From assembly GCA_036023115.1 (NCBI GenBank), contig JAYKKT010000090.1:30000501-30064500 (forward strand): a DNA stretch of 64,000 nt. The letters are read 5' to 3'. Shown one piece after another: positions 20,772-32,200 of the stretch; within the stretch, counting starts at the first letter, position 1; each line of letters starts with the position of its first letter. The notes below the pieces were generated by a model. It was given only the letters and a program-made list of their open reading frames with translations. It had not been told where the DNA came from and ran no database searches. The translations under genes were made by a program, and so were the position numbers. Source of the stretch: Brasenia schreberi. Its lineage: Eukaryota > Streptophyta > Magnoliopsida > Nymphaeales > Cabombaceae.

Positions 20772-23700
20772 TATTGCCTTTTTACGTCGACTCTCCAGTG
20801 GTCTCTGTGATTCCGATCGACTTCTCAAGCATCCTCTGCTTTCGACTCTTTGGAGTTTCAGACAGGTACGCAACAACGGAAAGAAGTACGTGTATTTCGA
20901 TGTTTCCAGGTTTCCTCACAGTAGGATTTGCCTGAGAGGAATGTCTGTATACGATTGATTGTGATCGTTCTTGCACTGTTATGTATTTATAGAGGAGTGC
21001 CTGCTCCACTTTCCTCCCGGATTTCCTACTAGGTTTCCTTTCCTAGAGCTCTTATCCGGTCGGTTACAGATAAGCTCCGTAACCGCTCGACGGTTTCGGC
21101 CAGTGAAGGCCGTTACAATCTCCTTTATCGCATTCCTTCTACAGATAATAGTTGGATGGCTAGTCCAACTGTTTCTGTACTGGGATTGCCGAGAATGGTC
21201 ATATGTTTCCTTACATCTCTCACTTGGCTATTCGAGCCCAGTGAACTGACATACTGGTTTTCCTCCCACTTTTGTGGGGTTTTCTTGATAATGTCATTTC
21301 ATGATTGCTATTACAATCACCACCCGTTGTGTGGTTTTTTACCTACATAACAATCAAACATATCTCAAACCCATGTTCGTAACATGTTTTGAGAAAAGAT
21401 CCTCTGTTATGCCTTTAGTCAAGGGGTCTGCCAACATATCATGAGTTGGCATGTATGAGATGGATATTTCTTTTCTCATAACCATGTCATGAACATAGTG
21501 ATATTTAACCATTATATGCTTGCTCTTGATGTTGTCAGCTCCACTCTTGATAAGAGTAATTGCTGTGTTGTTGTCACAGTAAATGACAAGTGGCTCGTCA
21601 ACTATCTTCAACTTCAAATCTCGTATGAAGCAACTTATCCAGATGGCGCTCGTTGCAGCTATACAACAAGCCACATACTCAACTTTCTGTGTATGCAATG
21701 CTACACAACCCTATTTCTTACATTCTCAAGAAACAACACCACCCCCAAATAAAAATATTTGTCCTAAGGTTGATTTGTTGTCATCTTTGCTCCTAGCAAA
21801 GTCAACATCTTAGTATCCTATCACTTTCAGTTCATTTATTTGAAAACACAATTTTCAAGTCTTTTGTTCCTTTCAGATATCTTAAAATCCTTTTTACAAC
21901 TATCCAATGTTATCATCCAGGATTACTTTGATATCTACTCATAATACCAACAGGAAGCTGATATCAGGTCTTGTACACAATATAACATACATCAAGCTAC
22001 CCACAACTTGTGCATAAGAAACGCTAAGCTTATCGTCTCCTTCATCGAGACAATCAGCCTTACTTTGTTTGACCCCTTTTGCAACGGGTGTAATAGCAAA
22101 CTTGCATTCATCAATTTTAAACTTCTTAATGATATAGTCAATATATCTCTCATGACTTAAGCATAAGAGTTTAGATTTTCTATCTCAAGAAATCTTTATA
22201 CCTAGGATATAGGATGCTTCTCCCCATATCATTCATTTCGAACCTTGAGTTTAACCATGACCTTATTTTGACAATCATCTCATTGTCATTCCCGGTCAAT
22301 AATATGTCATCTACATATAACGATAAGATGACAAAGCGACTCCCACTGTTCCAGACATATACACAGTGATGAAGCTCATTAGCCACAAACAAAAATTCAA
22401 TAATGACATTTTGAAAAGTCAAATACCATTGGCGAGGTGACTATTTCAGGCCATATAAGGATTTCTCAACCTATATACTTTTATCTTCTTGGCCTTCAAC
22501 TGTTCATCTACATATATTTCATCTAAATCTTTGTTTAGAAAATCTATATTTACATCTAACTGATGTAAATCAAAATGATAATATACAAATATTGCTAGGA
22601 TTATCCTTATGAATCCAAATTTCACAACAGGAGAATATGTCTTAATACAATCTATTCCCTCATTTTAAAAGAAACCCTTTGCAACCAATATCGCTTTAAA
22701 CTTATCGATTGAACCATCAACCTTATATTTCTTTTTCAGAACTCATTTATAACCTATGACTTTCTTTCATTTTGGCAAATCAGCCAGTTCCCAAACTTGG
22801 TTTTTCTCAATGGATTCAATTTTCTCATTCATGGCTTCTTCCAGTTTGTTACTTTCCATGAGTTCATAGCTTGCTGATAAGTTAAGTTATCACTCAACTC
22901 ATCTAAATCTATTGAATTACACGCTTTTTCTGTAAGATAAGTGTGATAATCCTTTAAGTATGACGATGTAGCCCTAGGCCTTTTATGTCTACTTAAAGTT
23001 TCAATTGTTTTAGAAAGGTCTTCTATGAGTTCAAATGATGATTGATTTAGGTCTACTAGCTCGTCAACATACTCATCATTATTTTCCAAGATGTCATTCT
23101 TAGTATCTTCTAAGAATTCAACATCTCTGCTCTATATTAATCCGTGGTTCTTAGTATTCCTTTCAGCCTTTAGGATATCTAATGAATATACATCTCAAGG
23201 ACCTACTATCTAGCTTATCTCTAGATTGATTAAGGGTTTTGTACATTTGCAATAGATCCTTACCTCCTGAGATAACTTAGGTTATGTTTTATTGTAAACA
23301 ACATCTCATATGGTGTAGTGGATACAACCTTACATGATACTCTATTGAATATGTACACTGTTGTACTTACTTCTTCTCCCTGAAATATCCTTGGTAGAGA
23401 GGCATCGATTAGCATCGACCTTGTCATGTTTAGTAAGGTCCTGTTATATCTTTCAGCTATACCATTTTGTTGAGGTGTTATAGACATTGTATTTTGCTTT
23501 AAAATATCAAAGTCTTTACAGAATTTCAGAAATTTCACAGAGGTATATTCACCGCCTCTATTTAATCTTAATATTTTGATTGAATGCCCAATTGATTTTC
23601 AACTTCTAGCTTATATTCTTTAAAAGCTTTAAGTACCACAAATTTATATGCTAGGAGATATATATAGGTATATTTTGAATAATCATCGATAAATGTTATA

Positions 23701-25090
23701 AAATAAATCTTTCCTCGATGTGACCTTACTCTAAAGGGTCGACATAAATTCATATAAATGACCTCCAATAGGGTTGTTGCCCTTGTTGTCTCTTTGGAAA
23801 AAACTTTTCTTCTCATTTTTCTTATATACAAGGCTCGCATTCGTTGAAAGTATTTTTCTCAAATCTTAGCAGTAAGTCAATGTTGGATAATTTGCTCAAC
23901 TTTTCCAGATTTACATGCCCAAGGTGTTTATGTCATACATTCACATAAACATTAAAGGCATAGTCAATATAAGGAGAAAAACTTTCATTCTCATTAGCTT
24001 TCAGTTTCAACAGTCCAAGTTCTACGTCAAATTCCTCAAAGAAAAATATTCTCCCATGTTTTCCTACAATCGCCTTGTCAAGAACAAACCTAACCTCAAA
24101 ACCTTTCTTCACTAAGACAAGGACCAAAAACAGATTGAGCCTTATAGATGACACAATCAATACATTAGTCAATACAACCGCTATGCCTTGTACAAAAATT
24201 CTAAAGAACCCAGTACCCAGAACATTCGAGAAAATATTATTTCTCATGTATACCCAATGTTCTCTTGATTTGTACTCCTTTAGATCCATTGTCCCTTCCT
24301 TAGTGTTCGAGATATGTTTGGTCGCTCCTGAGTTAATCTACCAACCAATCACTAGGTGGTTCATGTAGAGACATTTTGATATCATGTAGATTATGTCATA
24401 CTTCTCTAATTGTCCGCGCTGTGAGTTGTTCCCTTCACTCTTCTAGTGTCCCATCTTTTCATAGCTAAAACACTTGACTCGAGAAGCGGTTTCCTGCATT
24501 TTCTTAAAAGATTGACCACTCTTTTTGTTATTTTTGTCAAACTTTTGTTTGTTTATCTTTCTTTTGGTTGGATTTGAAGCTAGATCTTATCTCATCATGT
24601 ACTACTAACAATTTTTCTTTTCTATTTTTAGTTATGTGTTCTTGTTCAATTGGTAGTTTCAAGGACAATTCTAAAAGATTGATTTCGAGCCATAGTCTAA
24701 GGGCAGTGGTGACCAAGTTCTATGACAGAGGAAGAGTGTTTAATATGGTGAAAATTTGCATTGGTTCCGGGATGACTGATTTTGCCATAACTAGGTCTCT
24801 TACCATTTTCAGCATATGGTTTACATGTTCTACTACATTATTTCATTCTTTCATTTTGAAAAAATTATATTTTTGTAGTAACAACTGAATATGTAGCTTG
24901 ACAGTTGTGTCATATTTAGTTGTTGTTGAATCGAACAACTCTGTCACGGTCTCGAATTCCTCAAACACCCTAATCAGATCATCCTCTATGTTCGTCAATA
25001 TGACGGTTCTTGCTATTGTATGTCTTTAAGAAATGTCTTATATATTTTTATTTATTGCTCTTTTCCGTTTGGTGGTAGTGGACATAAAGT
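20772..25090 (-). mobile_element. 5'-truncated Ty1/Copia element (Copia-A)
   Basis: Minus-strand element with its 3' LTR at 20772-21215 (444 bp; starts TGTAAGG, has a CTATAAATA box, ends near GGCAATA) and internal domains running up to about 25090. The LTR is clearly related to those of the Copia element at 40105-46238. No 5' LTR or primer-binding site follows gag, so the 5' end is lost. All frames are broken. Confidence 0.88.
21354..25060 (-). pseudogene. Copia-A gag-pol relic
   Basis: In gene order on the minus strand: gag remnants about 25060-24400, protease/pre-integrase about 24300-23850, integrase core about 23840-23260 (including TPQQNGIAERYNR), RT about 22840-21950 with the YVDDILL active-site block near 22310, and RNase H about 21830-21354 ending in the ADPLTKG motif region. 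Many stops and frameshifts separate them, so no polyprotein can be made. The product would have been the usual Copia gag-protease-integrase-RT-RNase H polyprotein. Confidence 0.88.
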
Positions 25091-25346
25091 TTCCTTTAAG
25101 ACATGTTTTCTCTCTTGGCAATAGAAGAAAAAACATGTCGAAATATACTTTTGTCTTCATAAATGGTAAAGCTGGTAAATAAGCCGCATGAATCAGTTGA
25201 TTGGTGTCGGTGTGTGTGAGAGAGAGAGGGGGCGAGTGAGTGGTTATGTACTATGCGTGTGTGTTTTCGTGCGCGCATGTGTGTGTTCATCAAACATAGA
25301 GCTGGTAAATAAGTGGCATGAATCAGTTGAAGGGTACTGTCTGTAT

Positions 25347-25480
25347 CGTTTCTCATCAAAGTCGAAGATGAGCACAAGATTGTAAGCTAAGGACACTAAA
25401 ACAAAAGAGTTGTCGATTCTCATCAAAGTCGAAGATGAGCACAAGATTGCAAGCTAAGGACACTAAAACAAAAGAGTTGT
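25347..25480. repeat. tandem duplication, two units of 67 bp
   Basis: The unit containing CATCAAAGTCGAAGATGAGC and GGACACTAAAACAAAAGAG is repeated head to tail with about two differences. A looser pair (GCTGGTAAATAAG...GCATGAATCAGTTGA) lies at about 25170-25200 and 25301-25330. Located beyond the 3' end of the dioxygenase gene. Confidence 0.9.
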
Positions 25481-26026
25481 GAGGCTCTAAGAACCATCCG
25501 TCCACAAGCCACCACCAAGAAAGGAAAACCATCTTTCTGCATTCCACAGTGCGCCAGGCAACATATTGTTAGTGATCTTGTTTGAGCGTCACTGTAAGCG
25601 AAGCTAGTAGAAAACTGAACTAGTGTTGGCCCATTTCATGAATGTCACAGTTGCTCCTCTTTGTTGTAGTGGAAACCAGACACGAAGTGCTGATTTAAGT
25701 GGATAGAAGTTGCATTTCGACACAAATCTCAGTTTCAAAATTGATCTCTCAAGAGAAGAAATTCATTTGTGATTATAAGTCATGTGAATGAAATGCAAAT
25801 AGTATAAAACAAGTCCGACCCAATAATGCAAGTTCTTTTTATGATTTGACAAGCACTGCTGCTTCTCTTCCGAGAGTAACTTGTTCATTTTATCCTAAGA
25901 TGGACGGCTCAAATTTCATAACAATTTCAGGAAGCCTTTTCTTTAAAGACTCCATAATCAAACAGGACCGAACGTAATTCACCATATATAAGTAACTGAA
26001 ACATGAGAGAAAATAACATGGTCTTC
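25481..26026 (-). other. 3' flank of the dioxygenase gene
   Basis: No separate gene seen; the part nearest 26026 is probably the 3' UTR. Confidence 0.4.
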
Positions 26027-26278
26027 TTAGAGGGTTCTGGCCATCAAGGAGTCGACTTGGCGCTTGCCGCGTGTACCAACTGTGCGGATGAAGAGCCTGT
26101 ACTCGTTGAAGGTCATCGGCTTATATAGCGCCGGCCTGTCATCCCTCACCAGCTCCGCCGCCGACCCCACCGGGAAGTCGCTCTTGGGATTGCAGAAGAA
26201 CGCAATGGAGAGGCGTTCCTTGAGTGAATTTGCTGTCACTCTGTGCTCCACGCTTTTGTATATGGCGTTACAGATCAC
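26027..26278 (-). CDS. dioxygenase exon 3
   Basis: Acceptor GATGAAG/GTGATC at 26278; phase 0 joins DQIQ to VICNAIYKSVEH as in the family. Encodes residues 274-356 with the distal iron-binding His, the RxS motif and the C-terminal YRLFIR block. Stop TAA at 26029-26027. Confidence 0.9.
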   Translation of the reverse strand: MICNAIYKSVEHRVTANSLKERLSIAFFCNPKSDFPVGSAAELVRDDRPALYKPMTFNEYRLFIRTVGTRGKRQVDSLMARTL

Positions 26279-29200
26279 CTTCATCACCACCACCCAAACA
26301 ATTCTCAGCTAGGAAACAACTGAAGAGGCTGCTGTCACAAAACGCACACTTATACATACATACTCACATATATATTATATATACATGTAAATAACAATAG
26401 AAATACTTCATAAAAAACCAATATACGATAATTATAAATATTCCTCAATCAATAACAACCACAAATATAAAGTAAGTCATAAACAAACCATACTAAAAAA
26501 CACAAATAAATTGTAATCATAAAAGAAAACTTATTTGTACGAGTTGCTATGGCAGACTTACTTTAGAGAAATCAGTGTCCTGCACAATATGTACGAGTAC
26601 CTATGCTTTCTTCTTAAGATAAAACACACACAACTCAAAATCATGTACCTTGCTTCGAGCCACCTTTGATAACACCTCTGCTACCTTTGGTAAGAGAAGA
26701 AAGATTGCACGCAACAATCACCATGAGCAAAAAACACCATGGCCGGAGAGAGATACAAGGGAGATGGAAGAGAGAGAGTGTTTAATTGCATAAGTACTGA
26801 TTAGAGAGCTCCAATATCTAATCATAGATCTTATCCAAATGATGTACTTCTTTGTCCCGAAATCGTTCTTACGTTAAAAAATTTGACTGTTAGATCAAAA
26901 GTTTTTCGAGCAAAAAGATAAACCGAAGACAACTCCCAAGCTAAAAGTTTGGCCCGAGGTACGTGTGTGTGGTCTAATATGTCCTTTCAAAGCTCTTTGA
27001 ACTAAGGTTAATGAGATACAAACTATTTAAAAGGACATGTGATCTTCTCTCATTCTTCAATATGGGATTAAACTTTGTCTTCTCTTGGATTTTACGTGCA
27101 TAAGTCCCTCACATATGACCTTTTATACTTTAGGACTTTTACATATATAAATTATATCAATTTAATATTTAAGGATTCTAAACATAAATTAAATATTATT
27201 AATACACATGAGTTTAATTAACCTAACTTTAATTAACATTAAATCCAACAATCTTCCATAAAGTCCTGAAGTATAAAGAGTCCTCCAAAACCAACCATCA
27301 TATTTTGTTTTCAGTAATGATTCCTTTCAGTTTGAGTCGTTACCTGAGTTATACAATATTACCCTAATAGGAATTAGGTGAAAGTACATTTTGAAGCTGA
27401 ACCTTAGGTGTAAAAGTGTTTATTGACAACAACATAATAAAAAGTTATGGTATGATCTTTAGGGGTGATACATTAATGATCATACATTTATATCATATAT
27501 CATGATTGACTTTAGGAAATAACCCAATTCTTTTATTGTAGCCACATAATATCAATAACTTAGTTTTATACCTCAAAGAATGTATTGCTAGCATCTTGTC
27601 ATAGGATTTGATCACATTCAGAAAATAATCCATTGCTAAACTTGTAGTCATGACACTTTAGTTTTACAAGAGACAAACACACATATATTGATAGCATCTC
27701 ATAATAAAAAGTGCCATCCTATTCACAGAACAACTTATTACTATCACATTGAACCTACTTCGTATGATATCTACTCAATTAAGTTGGATTGTCATTGGTT
27801 GTCAATAAATCATGAGTTTTAGTCCTATCCCCAACCTATATTTCTCAACTAAGGCTATTGTCAAAAGATTAACTGTGTTATCTTTGATTTCAACAAAATC
27901 TACAACCATTACTCCATTAGACACAAGAGCCCTTAAAGACTTTAGTCTGACTTAGATGTGTCTCTCTTGCGTTTCATTGTACTTGAAACTACTCATCTTA
28001 ATAATGATAGTCATGCTATCACATTGTATTGAAATTTAAGAAAGTCACTTCTTTATTATAAGTAAACTATACATAAGTCCCTTAAGTCATTCAACTTCTA
28101 ATCTAATATCATCCAAAGCACATAATTATGCCTCAAAAGGTATAACAAGACAAGACAATTTGTTTCTTAGATTTCAAGGTAACAGTGCCACCATCAACAA
28201 TAAACACATATCTAGTGACCCCATTACTCGCAAAGTTATTTGCTATCTAACTAACATCACTAAATCTTTTAAGAATAAAAGAATGCTTACCGTAATACAG
28301 TTCAAGAGAAATTGTTAACTTTACATAGTGAAATATTATATATAAACCTTCTCAATGAGTTTTATCTAGACAATTGGTATATCTACTCAACTTACATACA
28401 ATAAAAACAATATCAAATTATGTACAACTGATTAGATACATCAAACTATCAATAATCTGAAAATATCATAGTTAAAACATGGAAATACTACTTTCATTCC
28501 TATACAAAGCATTAGATGAATCATACGGGGTATTAAAGGTTTACAATTTGTATATTCAAATTTCTCTAAAACTTTCTCCACATAGTGAGACCAAGATTAC
28601 TATACCGTCAATATATCTTATGATTTTAAGCTTTAAAATCACATCAACGATATACATATCTTTCATCTCGAACTAACTACATAAGAATGACTTAGTATCA
28701 TTTGGTATTCTTATATCAAAACTAAACAATAATATATCAACTACATATAGGCAAAGAATGATGAATGCATTATTGACTGACTTACAGTAGACACACTTAT
28801 CATATTCAAAAGATGATATCACACTATCAAACTTTTATGTCATTATTTTAAGCTTTGTTTCAAACCATATAATGATTTAACAAGCTTACATACCTTAAAC
28901 TCATTCCAAAGAGCCACAAATCCCTCTGATATAAATTTTCCCATTGAGGTCACTATTAAGGAAAATAGTTTTCTCATCCATCTCATAGATTGTAAGGTCA
29001 TATACTACCGTCAATGTTATAAGTACTTATATGATGGTCATTCGGGAAACTAGAGAATAAGTATCGAAGTAATTTATTTCTTCTTTTTATATGTATCCCT
29101 TAACTAACATGGCCTTTTACTTGTTGATTATTGTGTTTTCATTTAGTTTCTTCTTAAAGATTCACTTCCAACTCACAATAGAAAAACAAGGAGGCAAATT

Positions 29201-32200
29201 CATCAATTTCCAAGTATCATTGGAGAAAATTAACTAGATTTCATCGCTAATAGCTTTCCTCCAAAACTTACTCTCAGGTGAGGTCAAATCCTATTATAAG
29301 GTGATAATATCATCCTCGACATTGTAAGTAATAAAGTCACCTTCAAAGTCTTTAAATATCTTAGGTCGTATACTTCTTCTTAGTTCAATTATTTTATTAG
29401 AATTATCTAATTTAGAAACAATACAATCAAGGTCACCCTCCATATTTATTATTCTCTATACATGATCGAAAATGAAACCAATAGTAGGGTTAGGATCTCT
29501 AGAATTTACACTTTGAAAAATTCCTTTGTTCATGAGAAATACATTTTAAAAGAATGTAGCAATAAAGAGTTCAACTATTGTGTTGACATCTATATAAAAA
29601 ATATTAGATCTAATTACCAAAAATTTGTACCCATAACTCATCTCCACATAATCTAAAAATATAGCATCCACTCTTTTAGGTCTCAACTTTTTTTTTCTTG
29701 TGTTTAGGGATGAGTATTTTCATAACACTTTCAGATATTCGAGACTAATCTTTCGACTCTTTTAAAGTTAAAAGGGACTACTTTCCTTATTCTTATGGAG
29801 AACTTTATTTAGAATAGGGTAAATCATACTCAAAGCTTCCTAACATGTAGGCAGGTAACCTAAAACTTTTAGTAAAATATTAACTATATTACATATGGTT
29901 TTATTCTTTTGTTCAAATATTCTATTAGATTGGAAAGAATACTGAGTAGTAACCTAATTATAAATAATTGAATCTTTTGTAAAGCTTTATCTTTACTTTT
30001 AAGTAAATAAATATAATAATATTAGTGTTCACCAAATCCAAAATTTTGGATTTTTTGTCAACTCTATGAAAAGGTTTTCTACATTGCTTCACTTGCACAC
30101 ATATACCACATTTGTGTTTTTTATCTATTTTAGTCTTATGAATAAGGTTTAAATTCATCATTTTTTTCATTGAGTCAAAATTTACATGACCCAACTTATC
30201 ATACTATATATCAGATAATTCAATATTATATATAGAAGAAAAAGTAGAAGTAGAAGCTTTATTATCATTAAAATTCATAGAAGATTCAATAATTAGTTTT
30301 ACATGAATTTTAAATTAATTATCTAAATCACACAAATAGCCCTTAAAAAAACACACCGTATACTAAGTCATGTAATTACAACTTATTATATTTGCAATCT
30401 AACCTTAACCCTTTCCTAACTAAAACAAGATCAATAAGAATATTTTCGCGAATCGTTAGAATGTGTCAAACTTCCTTAAGAGTTATAACATTTTCTAAAG
30501 ATAACTTCAAATCCACAAGCTCTTTTCCCTTGATTTCAACAGTCGAAAGATCTCCTAAAATCACAGTTCTAGTACAAATGACCTAGTAAGACACAAACAA
30601 GGATTGGTTAGCGTGCACATTAACCATAGTGTGTATAATATAGTACTTTGACTCATAAATAGAAAGGAGATGGAGTTTAAAAGGCAAATACCCATTATTA
30701 GTAGGTGCATTGGTTATCATGATGACCATAACTCCTTCAACGACCACATGTTTCTTTGCTTTCTTTAAGGGTTAGTCCCTCATCTAAGATCTAACTTGAC
30801 CACAAAGCTAGCATGATTTGTACTTCAGTTTCTTTTAGATCTTGATTTTTGGTTTATACTTTGCCTGTTTTCTCTTAGGATTAGTACATTATTTTCTTGC
30901 GACCGTCATGTTTACAATAGGGGTGTTGTCTACATGCATAACGAATTTCTAACATCTATGCTCTTCCTTTATTGTTATTTTTACCATGAGATCATTAAGG
31001 GTCATCTTACCTTTCTTATGCTTGAGATCTAGGCCAAAATTCTCCTATAACTTAGGAAATTTCTCAATAATAGACATAAAAATAAACTTCTTAGGGAGCT
31101 CCATATTGATTTCCTTTTGACCGTGATATAAAAACTTAAACTCGCAGGATTGTTTGGTCATAGATTTTCCCTCTACAATTTGATACTTAAGGAATTTGGT
31201 CATAGAATACTTTTAAAGATTGAAGTCTTCAGTATTGTATTTTCGATCCAAGGTAGCCCAACAAATCTTTCGATGTTATGGAAGGAGAAAAATTATAATT
31301 GAATAAAATACTCAACAATACTGATAACATACAACAATGACACATGTTGTCCTTCTCCTTCTGCTCGGTGATTTTATCCAAGTTTTTAGGGTCAATATCA
31401 TTAGGTTGGGGACAATCCGACTTGATATATAAATGCATACCCAACATAATTAACCAAATTTTTATACTACCAGCGTTTCAAGTGGGGATTGAAAAACTTT
31501 TCCGACATCGGTCAAGTGAACCTTGGGTCAAAGGGTAGTAGATGAAGACATGTTTACTATGAATAATATTGATTTCTCTAAAATTATTCAATAGTTTATT
31601 GTAAATAATCGTTGATATACATGCATAAGAAACCGATATGGAACAATTATAAACATGCCCTAATCAATAATAGTTTCAAATACAAAGTAAGTTATAAACA
31701 AATCATATAAAAACAAAAACAAACTATAATAAAAAAAGAAAACTTATTTGTGTGAGTCACCCTTAGAGACTTGCCTTAGAGAAATCAACGCCCCGCTATA
31801 GAGTATGTATGGGTACCTATGCTTTCTTTAGAGGATAAAATGTACACATAACCCAAAGCCACGTACCTTGTTTCGAGTCGACTTCAACCACGCCTCAGTC
31901 GCCTTTAACCGAAGAATGAGGATAGCATGAGCTATGACCATGAGCAGAAGACACCACGGCTAGAGGGAGACGAAAGAGAGACAGAGGAGAGAGTCTTTAA
32001 TCGCAAGAGAGACACCTCTTCATCCCGTAAGTATTCACAAGCCTGGTCCTACACACGTGTGTGTGGTCTAACATGTCCTCCTCAAGCTCTTTGGGACTAA
32101 ACTTTGTCTTCTCTTGGTCTTCAAATGATGCATCAATTTAATGTTTAGAGATATTAAACATGAATTAATATTATTAATGCACATGGATTTAATTAACCTA